51,725 bases of DNA from a virus. This document shows positions 29,623-36,297 of this stretch, piece after piece (the first letter of the stretch is position 1; the number at the start of each line of letters is the position of its first letter). The notes under the pieces were generated by a model. It made no database searches, was not told the origin of the DNA, and saw nothing but the letters and a program-made list of their open reading frames with translations. Location: positions 1 to 51,725 of the IMG/VR virus record IMGVR_UViG_3300035179_000013; one strand, written 5' to 3'. The translations under genes were made by a program, and so were the position numbers.

Positions 29623-30372
29623 GTGGTCGTCTCGCTTCCGTTCAAGATTGAGGCGTTCCCTTTGGTTGATATGAGTTTGGTAGAGGCAATTCTCGAAGTC
29701 AAACGTGCGCCCACTCATGGCGCTATGCCCGAGGATCTGAACCCGAACAAGTTCAAGCAACGAGCGGCCGCCGCTGGCTACCTTGCGAAGCATGGCACCA
29801 TCATGGAGCTCTACGCTGGCGATGGAGACCTTAGCGAGAAAGTCTATTCGAAGCTGAATCCTCGCCGCATGGTTCTAGTTGACGATGATGAGCAAGCGCT
29901 TCGAAAAGCCAAAAGCCGACTAGCAGATGTTGGCGTCCCTAAATACTTCTATCCGATGAACAATGAGAAATTCATCAGAGAGAAAGCTCGCCTATTCAAA
30001 GACACGACACTCGTAGACTTCGACGCTTACGGCTCTCCTGGGAGAACCCTCCAACTTTTCTTCGACCACTTCAAAGTCCGACACCCCATGATCGTAGCTA
30101 TGACAGACGGTTTTCCAATTCACATTCACAGGTGGAAAGATCCAAGCCCGAGCGCCATTAACGGACCCGCAGACACAGATTACATAGAGATGTATTCACT
30201 GAAGAGTTGGAGAGCGCCGGTGCTTGGCGAGATGTGCCAAATGCATGACGTAATGATGAAGAACATTGGTCGCAGATTTCACTTCAAATCTTGGCGCATC
30301 AACAGAGCCTTCGGCGGCCAGTCTGCTCGAGTGATTTACGCAGCTTATTTACTAAGGCCTCTTGCACGATGA
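29623..30372 (+). CDS. Trm1-like SAM-dependent methyltransferase (249 aa)
   Basis: ELYAGDGDLSEKVYSKLNPR is a Rossmann-fold SAM-binding motif near residue 62, and MVLVDDDEQAL follows with the acidic end of the second strand. LVDFDAYGSPGRTLQLFFDH resembles the DxDPFGSP block of tRNA guanine-26 dimethyltransferases (Trm1). The C-terminal Trm1 domain is not evident. It may modify tRNA or another nucleic acid. The gene starts with GTG and overlaps the downstream Hjc-like gene by ATGA. Confidence 0.65.
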   Translation: MVVSLPFKIEAFPLVDMSLVEAILEVKRAPTHGAMPEDLNPNKFKQRAAAAGYLAKHGTIMELYAGDGDLSEKVYSKLNPRRMVLVDDDEQALRKAKSRLADVGVPKYFYPMNNEKFIREKARLFKDTTLVDFDAYGSPGRTLQLFFDHFKVRHPMIVAMTDGFPIHIHRWKDPSPSAINGPADTDYIEMYSLKSWRAPVLGEMCQMHDVMMKNIGRRFHFKSWRINRAFGGQSARVIYAAYLLRPLAR

Positions 30373-30650
30373 CCAATTACGTTAGAGGCCGAGCCGCTGA
30401 ATACAAAGCCATCAAGATACTGCGCTCCAAGAACTTCCTTGTCCTTCGCTCTGCCGGGTCACATGGCCCATGCGATCTAATTGCAGCAAGCCCCGACGGT
30501 GAACGATTCGTCATACAAATCAAATCTGGCAATGCGAAGCCCACGCAACATGAACGAATCGCATTGAAGTTTCTGGCTTCACGATTTCAGGCCAAAGCCC
30601 AAGTCTGGATCTTCAAACCGAGACAACCATGCCAAGTTGAAACTCTATGA
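30369..30650 (+). CDS. Hjc-like Holliday junction resolvase / PD-(D/E)xK nuclease (93 aa)
   Basis: The sequence RGRAAEYKAIKILRSKNFLV followed by LRSAGSHGPCDLIAASPDG and FVIQIKSG matches the archaeal Hjc pattern: Glu in helix 1, RSAGSHGPxD, and the QIKSG strand with the catalytic E/QxK, here Gln in place of the usual Glu. Hjc resolves branched DNA, and in a virus it would debranch DNA before packaging. It is slightly shorter than cellular Hjc. ATG at 30369 overlaps the previous stop. Confidence 0.75.
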   Translation: MTNYVRGRAAEYKAIKILRSKNFLVLRSAGSHGPCDLIAASPDGERFVIQIKSGNAKPTQHERIALKFLASRFQAKAQVWIFKPRQPCQVETL

Positions 30651-31159
30651 CAATAGCGGTGCCCGTTGCACGCTGTTTCATCTGTGGACATCTCGAATCG
30701 GATTTCAAGACGAAAGGGCTCTGGGTTGCTGGGAAATGGCATTGTCCGAACTGCGTGAAGAGGCTTGCAAATCGGCGGGAGAATCTCTGGGCCTATCGCT
30801 CGGAATGTTACACTTGCGAGTTCTATCGTGTGAATATGTTCGGCGGCCTCAGCTTACCCGATGAACCTGAAAACCAACGCTATATCTGCCTCAAATTCGA
30901 AGCCAAACAGAATTGCATATACGACGAGCCGCAACCACCAAAAGCTCAATCATCGACACCCACTCAACCGACAGGGACATCGCCACCACTTCCAGTTCTG
31001 AAACAGGAAATGAAACCGCCCATCCCTGAATCGCTCCCACCGAAGCCTCAATCCATCAGTCTGCTCAGCGCTGTCTCAAAGCTCCCTGCGCGGCCCCATG
31101 TTGAGAGTCCAGCACCGAAACGGCGACCTCCGCCCAGAAGGCAAAGGCGCCCAACATGA
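30647..31159 (+). CDS. Zinc-finger protein with Pro-rich tail (170 aa)
   Basis: Two zinc sites are visible in the first 80 residues: CFICGHLESD with WHCPNCVKRL, and CYTCEFYRVN with YICLKFEAKQ. The remaining 90 residues are proline-, lysine- and arginine-rich (ESPAPKRRPPPRRQRRPT at the end) and probably disordered and nucleic-acid binding. The start ATG overlaps the Hjc-like stop. Role unknown. Confidence 0.6.
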   Translation: MTIAVPVARCFICGHLESDFKTKGLWVAGKWHCPNCVKRLANRRENLWAYRSECYTCEFYRVNMFGGLSLPDEPENQRYICLKFEAKQNCIYDEPQPPKAQSSTPTQPTGTSPPLPVLKQEMKPPIPESLPPKPQSISLLSAVSKLPARPHVESPAPKRRPPPRRQRRPT

Positions 31160-31419
31160 GTTTCCCTGATCGGCGTCGGAAACTCTCAACCCGAGATTAT
31201 GTAACTCTGAAGCTGGCGAGTGAAACCCACAGCATCGGAGAACTCAGCAAAATCTTCAAGATACATGAGAACTGGGTTCGCAGGATCCTACGTAGCCCGA
31301 ATCTGCGCTGTCCAATCTGCCGTAAATGGAAGCTGCGAGGAACCATTTTCAAGAGTGAAACAAATCCCGAGCATTTCCTCTGGATTTGCCGAGACTGCAT
31401 CAAAACGGAATGCGCCTAG
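31156..31419 (+). CDS. Helix-turn-helix plus zinc-ribbon protein (87 aa)
   Basis: Residues 12-48 (DYVTLKLASETHSIGELSKI, FKIHENWVRRIL) fit a helix-turn-helix, and CPICRKWKLRGTIFKSETNP...WICRDC forms a zinc ribbon. It is probably a transcription factor acting on late genes, since it lies immediately before the capsid gene cluster. ATGA overlap links it to the previous gene. Confidence 0.6.
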   Translation: MSFPDRRRKLSTRDYVTLKLASETHSIGELSKIFKIHENWVRRILRSPNLRCPICRKWKLRGTIFKSETNPEHFLWICRDCIKTECA

Positions 31420-31545
31420 ATGTCTCAAAAATGCTTCGAATGCGGTTGCCTATTTCAACACGGGCGATGCTTGAACGGACACTGGTATTGCGTCATCTGT
31501 CTGGCCATGTTTGGTTTCGGTTCTTGGCGTGAATTTCTCTCGTGA
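31420..31545 (+). CDS. Zinc-finger mini-protein (41 aa)
   Basis: ATG at 31420 directly follows the previous stop codon and opens MSQKCFECGCLFQHGRCLNG followed by HWYCVICLAM. Cysteines and histidines form two close CxxC pairs and further ligands, typical of a zinc ribbon. It is the last small gene before the operator and promoter of the protease/capsid unit. Confidence 0.5.
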   Translation: MSQKCFECGCLFQHGRCLNGHWYCVICLAMFGFGSWREFLS

Positions 31546-31556
31546 AAAATAGTGTA

Positions 31557-31586
31557 GTTAGGCAAGCCATACCTCTCTTTTACCAT
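31557..31586 (+). promoter_or_regulatory. Promoter/operator of the protease-capsid unit
   Basis: GTTAGG begins at 31557, CATACC at 31568 and TTTACCAT at 31579: three half-sites, the first two degenerate, with the same 11-bp period. A TATA-like GAAAAATAG lies at 31544-31552. The ATG of the protease gene at 31606 follows 19 bases after the last half-site. Late-gene control by the same regulator is implied. Confidence 0.5.
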
Positions 31587-31605
31587 ACAGCGGAGCATGT
31601 AGCTA

Positions 31606-33843
31606 ATGCCAAAAGTACCCCCGAAAAAGTGGTGGAATGAGAAGTATCGGGAGATCAGCGCGGGCTTACGTAAGGCTCATCCTGATTGGACAAAGGACAC
31701 GCTTGCTGAGCGAACAAGGGCGACGGTCGGTAACATTTGGCATAATGTCATGACTCCAAGCCAGCGGAGAACCCGAGTTTCGGAAGCTGAACGTAAGAAA
31801 GCATTCTATGGAATTCTTCGAAAAGCTGGGCTTGGGAAAATTGCGGCTTACAATCTTGCGGTTAGCACAGTGAAAGACTTCGGCGGTTGGACTTCGCAAA
31901 ATCTGGATTGGGAGCGCGGATACCGGGAAGGCGAACGAAAAGAGGAAGATCGCGAGAGAGGAATCCAAGTTCAACGCTCAAGACAAGCGCAACTCGACAA
32001 GAAGCAGACTCACCAACTAGAGCGCTACACAAACCCCGAGAACCCGGTTCGAATTGAACAACGCAGAGAAAGACGAGCTGGACTAGGCTATCGAGCTGGC
32101 GAACGAAAAGAGCAACATCAAGAACCTGGGACAGTTGTAGCAAGCGTGGCCAGGGGCAAGGACCATCTCGGCCCCTTAGCTGACCCTGAGTTTCACGGCG
32201 AACCATTCTACGAAGACGCAGAGGAAGAACCGACCTATGTTGATCTTGGCGACGTGGTTGAAGGCAAAGCCAAAGTTCAGAAGCAATTCTACGGGCGCCC
32301 AATCGTTCTGCCGCTGAAAATCAAACGATACTCACTCTTCATGCCCTTCGAAGTCAAAGTAGCCACGAAATCTTTCGGCGAAGTTCGGAAAGGCGATTTG
32401 ATTGTTGAAGGTTTCGTTAGCGCACCAATCAAAGACCTACAGGGCGATGTTCTCGAAACCCCAGCTATGGTTGAAGCTAAAGAAGCGATGGTTCGAGCAC
32501 CACACAACCTAGCGTGGTTAGACCATGAATCACCTTATGCGAAACCGCTTGAGAACCAAACCACGCCCCCGATTGCGAAATGCATTGAATCTAAGATTCT
32601 GAAGATCGGCGGATTACCCGCCCTCTGGGCTCAGTGGCTTGTCAACAGAGCTCATCCGAACTTCAAACAAGTCGCTTACGAGCTGAAGAACGGATTCTAC
32701 AACGCCATGAGCATGGAGTTCGTGCCCATTCGTCAAGGACAGAAATGGATTGGAACGAAACTCGTCAACGCCATTTCCAGCATCAAGTATTTTGCGACTT
32801 GCTTTGTGCGAGCGCCTGCGAATGAAGTCGCAACCATAACCCGAGTCTACGAGAAGGCGTTCGCAAATTCTTCACGGTTCTTGCCCATTCGTGTCAAAAG
32901 CACGCTTGGGTTTGGACAAACCGTAATTGAGAAAGGAGAGATTGGAAAATTGACAAAACGAAAGGAAGCGGAGCCCGAAAACGAACCAGAACCAGAACTT
33001 GAACCAGAACTAGAGCCAGAACTCGAAGCAGAGCTTGAACCTGAAGTAGAGCCTGAAGCTGAACCTGAGCCTCGACGCAAAGCCCGCGTGAAAGAAGCGG
33101 AGCCTGAACCTGACAGCGAATCGGAAGATGACGATGGCGACGATGGCGACGATGACGGGACACCAGAATTTCCCTACTCGCGTAAGGACTACGACCGGGA
33201 AACCGGCCACGTTGCACCTGAAAGGGCAACAACCGCGATAGGTGAATGGGGAGATCCCGCCCTCGAAAAAGGCCGCGCCGCTATCAAACGCATCAACCGA
33301 ATCGAGAAGTATCTTGGCGAGAGCAGTAAGGCCATCAACAAAGGCATGAACGTGCTCTACGGCAACGAACTTCACCTACGATCCCAAGCACAACGACACA
33401 CTGCATTCTTGAAAGCCATCGCGAAAGCGGTAGGCGTCGAAACGAAAGGAATCGACGAGGACACCCCTGAAACTCTAGGTGTCTACGAAGATTTCACCAC
33501 GATAACCGATGAGCAGAAGCCGCCTGAAGTCAAGCCGGGCAAATTGAAGCCACGCCCGCAACGTTTCATCAGCACCTTCCCAACAGACGATGAGGACACT
33601 GAGGACGCTGAAGATCAGGAAGTTGGCGGAGAACCCGTCGGCGTCAAAAGTCTACAGCGCTACGTCAAAGGACTCGTCAGAAAAGTCGTTGACGAAACAA
33701 TTCAGAAGAAGATTGTTGTCCGGAAAGGTTACGCGGAACACGCGGGACCAGTGCCGGAGAGCGTTCGCAGAATGCAAGCCATCCAGCAGGACGATGGCAG
33801 CCTAGAATCGCAGCTCGCAGTCGTTGAAGCAGGAGGTCAATAG
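31606..33843 (+). CDS. Prohead protease-scaffold fusion (745 aa)
   Basis: Residues about 265-430 (DLIVEGFVSAPIKDLQGDVL, HNLAWLDHESPYAKPLE, FYNAMSMEFVPI) match the XkdF-like prohead serine protease pattern, with His in WLDHES and Ser in AMSMEF as probable catalytic residues. The N-terminal 200 residues are charged and helical. Residues 450-500 are a Glu-Pro repeat (EPEPELEPELEPELEAELEP) followed by an Asp-rich stretch, and the C-terminal 200 residues are helical. Acidic and coiled parts fit a scaffold. The gene precedes the major capsid gene, the normal order. Confidence 0.75.
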   Translation: MPKVPPKKWWNEKYREISAGLRKAHPDWTKDTLAERTRATVGNIWHNVMTPSQRRTRVSEAERKKAFYGILRKAGLGKIAAYNLAVSTVKDFGGWTSQNLDWERGYREGERKEEDRERGIQVQRSRQAQLDKKQTHQLERYTNPENPVRIEQRRERRAGLGYRAGERKEQHQEPGTVVASVARGKDHLGPLADPEFHGEPFYEDAEEEPTYVDLGDVVEGKAKVQKQFYGRPIVLPLKIKRYSLFMPFEVKVATKSFGEVRKGDLIVEGFVSAPIKDLQGDVLETPAMVEAKEAMVRAPHNLAWLDHESPYAKPLENQTTPPIAKCIESKILKIGGLPALWAQWLVNRAHPNFKQVAYELKNGFYNAMSMEFVPIRQGQKWIGTKLVNAISSIKYFATCFVRAPANEVATITRVYEKAFANSSRFLPIRVKSTLGFGQTVIEKGEIGKLTKRKEAEPENEPEPELEPELEPELEAELEPEVEPEAEPEPRRKARVKEAEPEPDSESEDDDGDDGDDDGTPEFPYSRKDYDRETGHVAPERATTAIGEWGDPALEKGRAAIKRINRIEKYLGESSKAINKGMNVLYGNELHLRSQAQRHTAFLKAIAKAVGVETKGIDEDTPETLGVYEDFTTITDEQKPPEVKPGKLKPRPQRFISTFPTDDEDTEDAEDQEVGGEPVGVKSLQRYVKGLVRKVVDETIQKKIVVRKGYAEHAGPVPESVRRMQAIQQDDGSLESQLAVVEAGGQ

Positions 33844-33847
33844 AAAA

Positions 33848-35110
33848 ATGAGCCACCTGAAATTAGTTGACCCCGAAGAAGCCAGAGCCGCAGGAGCAGC
33901 AGCCGCAGGAGAATCTGCTCGACCATACTACAGCACAGTGGACAGAGCACTTCTAACACCGCCCGTTCAAGGCGGAACACCAGCAAGCATCCTCGCAGGC
34001 CTAGTTGGATTAGCAGCCTTCCCTGAAGGCACAGTAATCTACGAAGGCCTCAAAGACAACGGGGAACTCGGCAAAGACTTCCGCAACATGTACCTCGGAT
34101 GGATCAGGAAGAAGATGCGTCTACGCAGCCTCAGAACCAAAGGCTTCCTAGACTCCACTAGCGCCATCGTGCACACGACAACGGACCAGGAAATCATAGA
34201 TACCACACGCCGAGAAACGCCACTCTTAGAACTCATCGCCCAGGAAACTGCCCGAGGCAAAGTCGCCAACTACGACGTGCTAACCGCGAGAGCATCAGCT
34301 TTCGGTGTGAGTGAAACAACCGCAGCCAAAACGCCAGGTAGCGACACATACGTAAACGCCTCGAAAACCCTAGGCATCTTCACAGCATGGGGTGGATGGA
34401 CTGACTTCGGCTTAGCTGCAATGGCAAGCCAGTACCCAACCCGTGACGCCAGAGCCATCGAAATTCGCAACAAGACTTGGAGCCTCAACGAAACTGATGA
34501 GAACGAAATCCTCAACGGCGGAACCACGCTTGAATCAGCGTTCAACTCAGGCGGAGACAACCTAGGATTCAACGGTATTCGGGCCGAGATAATCGGCTCA
34601 TCCGGAAGCTACGCACAGCTACAGTCGAACCTGAACGGCGCAGATGTCTCAGACACCGACATTGACAACATGATCGCGCAAATGGTCCTTTTGAACGTCA
34701 AACCGAACCTAGCCATCACGGACTTGCTGACATGGCAGAAAATCAAGCAACTGATGATGTCCATTGTCCGGTACATGAATCCGGAAACGGAAATCGCTTG
34801 GGGCCTCAAAGCACTCGCATGGGCAACAGCTTACGGTGTCATGCCCTTCATAGGCAGCAAGTTCATGCCCATCACAGCAGGCAGCCGAGAAATCATCTTC
34901 TTGGACACCAAGTTCCTCGCGCAAAGGCTACTCTTGGACAGTACGATGGAGATGCTTGCGAAAGTCAGCATACAGCAACCGTTCGTCATCAAGCGATTCT
35001 TCAACTTCATAGACAAAACAGACTCGATCCCGCCAGCGTACACGTACAACACGAACCCGACCACAACGACCGCTACCTCGAAGATGGGCCGCATCTACAA
35101 CTTAGCATAG
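33848..35110 (+). CDS. Major capsid protein, HK97-fold (420 aa)
   Basis: ATG at 33848 lies 9 bases after GGAGGTCA and is preferred to a TTG at 33824. The protein is the right length and sits between protease and head-tail genes. LDSTSAIVHTTTDQEIIDTT (N-terminal arm), VLLNVKPNLAITDLLTWQKI (spine-helix region) and the C-terminal VKRFFNFIDKTDSIPPAYTY are consistent with HK97-fold capsid proteins. The assignment rests on position, size and general pattern rather than a diagnostic motif. Confidence 0.75.
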   Translation: MSHLKLVDPEEARAAGAAAAGESARPYYSTVDRALLTPPVQGGTPASILAGLVGLAAFPEGTVIYEGLKDNGELGKDFRNMYLGWIRKKMRLRSLRTKGFLDSTSAIVHTTTDQEIIDTTRRETPLLELIAQETARGKVANYDVLTARASAFGVSETTAAKTPGSDTYVNASKTLGIFTAWGGWTDFGLAAMASQYPTRDARAIEIRNKTWSLNETDENEILNGGTTLESAFNSGGDNLGFNGIRAEIIGSSGSYAQLQSNLNGADVSDTDIDNMIAQMVLLNVKPNLAITDLLTWQKIKQLMMSIVRYMNPETEIAWGLKALAWATAYGVMPFIGSKFMPITAGSREIIFLDTKFLAQRLLLDSTMEMLAKVSIQQPFVIKRFFNFIDKTDSIPPAYTYNTNPTTTTATSKMGRIYNLA

Positions 35111-35123
35111 GAGCTGACTGTAG

Positions 35124-35627
35124 ATGCCCGGCTTTATTCGCGGAGCCAGATTCTTCATCCACGCATTTGCCTGCCTGTTCTTCACAGGCACATGGACAGC
35201 CACACTCGTCTCGTTCGTAGCTTTCATGCGGAAAACCGCCGCAGCCCAAACCTCAACAGTGGTCATGCCTCTCGAAATGCAGTTCAGAATTCGACCCGGC
35301 TCAAAAATCAAAGTGAACCGGATACGATTCTACTACACTGTTGCAACAGCAGTCCTAACAGCAGCCATCGTCTTCCGACTTAGAGTAGGAACGCTGCCTG
35401 CCGATGGAACGGCTGTGTCAAGCGCAGCGGTCACGTCAACAAAAGACATCTCCGACGCGACATCTCTAGCAGTAGGAGACCACACTTGCATAGTCACGCC
35501 AAGCTCAGATGTCTATGTCGGCGATGGCCAATGGGTTCACTTAGAAGTGGACTTCCCAGCAGCCGCCACAACCGTTCTGGACTTCAAAGGCGCACTCGTA
35601 GAATACACCGAGCCACCGCAATACTAG
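35124..35627 (+). CDS. Putative capsid decoration protein A (167 aa)
   Basis: It starts MPGFIRGARFFIHAFACLFF. After a hydrophobic N-terminus the sequence is β-rich (TVVMPLEMQFRIRPGSKIKV, YVGDGQWVHLEVDFPAAATT) and ends in VLDFKGALVEYTE. The next gene ends in a similar way, so the two may be paralogues. Its position after the major capsid gene suggests a head-surface or vertex protein. A start at the internal MRKTAAAQ would remove the hydrophobic segment. Confidence 0.55.
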   Translation: MPGFIRGARFFIHAFACLFFTGTWTATLVSFVAFMRKTAAAQTSTVVMPLEMQFRIRPGSKIKVNRIRFYYTVATAVLTAAIVFRLRVGTLPADGTAVSSAAVTSTKDISDATSLAVGDHTCIVTPSSDVYVGDGQWVHLEVDFPAAATTVLDFKGALVEYTEPPQY

Positions 35628-35723
35628 GCTCAGTAAATCCTTCCCCGCTTTCTTCCCGAAACTATCGGGGCTTTACGCCCTCGAACGAATAGAAGAGAAA
35701 CCCAGAGGAGAGAATAAGAAAAT

Positions 35724-36233
35724 ATGACGCCGCCTCAAGGCACTAAAGGCCCACGAATCATAGCATTGAAACGGTTCGTTGAATTTGCAGAAAGAGGCAT
35801 AGCCTTCCGAGCAACAATCGGCAAGCAAACATTCAGCGGCGGCGCAGACATATTCTACCTAGCCCCACAGACAGGGGCCCGCCTCAGAATCAACAAGATC
35901 ATTTTCGTAACAGATACAGGGGCAACCGCAGTTTTCCTCTACGTCATCACTGACCCGACAGGAACAATTACAGGCACGACTGTAACGCCGCTAAATGCAA
36001 CGGCAGGAGAAGGACAGACATCAGGCGCAACCTGTTATAGAGCAGTTGGCGGAGTCTCAACGAAAACTAACCTGCATGTCGGTGTCCCTGTCGTAGCTGG
36101 TCAACAAGTAGTCTTAGACTTCGACAGCACGTTAATCATTGACCAAGGCCACAGCCTACTCATCTCAATTGACTTGGCAGGCACAAGCATACCAGTTGGT
36201 TTAGTCGTGGAATACAGTGAAGAAGGCCGCTAA
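35724..36233 (+). CDS. Putative capsid decoration protein B (169 aa)
   Basis: The ATG is preceded by a strong ribosome-binding site (GAGGAGAG). The protein is β-rich (ARLRINKIIFVTDTGATAVF, QQVVLDFDSTLIIDQGHSLL) and ends in VGLVVEYSEEGR, like the preceding gene's VLDF...LVEYTE. A jelly-roll type decoration or spike protein is likely. A hairpin (CCCGA/TCGGG, near 35669-35683) in the gap before it may be a transcript-processing signal. Confidence 0.55.
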   Translation: MTPPQGTKGPRIIALKRFVEFAERGIAFRATIGKQTFSGGADIFYLAPQTGARLRINKIIFVTDTGATAVFLYVITDPTGTITGTTVTPLNATAGEGQTSGATCYRAVGGVSTKTNLHVGVPVVAGQQVVLDFDSTLIIDQGHSLLISIDLAGTSIPVGLVVEYSEEGR

Positions 36234-36270
36234 GCCTGTAAATGGAACAGAAACCCCTAAATTGTCATAC

Positions 36271-36287
36271 TGTAACCCATTGGTAAA
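36271..36287 (+). promoter_or_regulatory. Operator of the first large surface-protein gene
   Basis: The 16-mer GTAACCCATTGGTAAA at 36272-36287 is identical to the reverse complement of the site at the head of the leftward operon (15172-15188). Its two GTAA cores are 11 bp apart. It lies just upstream of the double ATG at 36295/36298, which fixes the start of the surface-protein gene and shows that the upstream in-frame GTG/ATG at 36217 is not used. Confidence 0.6.
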
Positions 36288-36297
36288 GGTGCCCATG

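Noticed and set aside
32847-33375. Leftward open frames opposite the Glu-Pro repeat
   Set aside because: They reflect the complement of the acidic repeat (Ser/Gly- or Leu/Gln-rich translations) and are not genes.
34732-35220. Rightward 162-codon open frame
   Set aside because: It is out of phase over the major capsid gene and rich in His, Gln and Ser.
36217-36297. N-terminal extension of the first surface-protein gene
   Set aside because: It would bury the signal peptide and place the operator 16-mer inside the gene.
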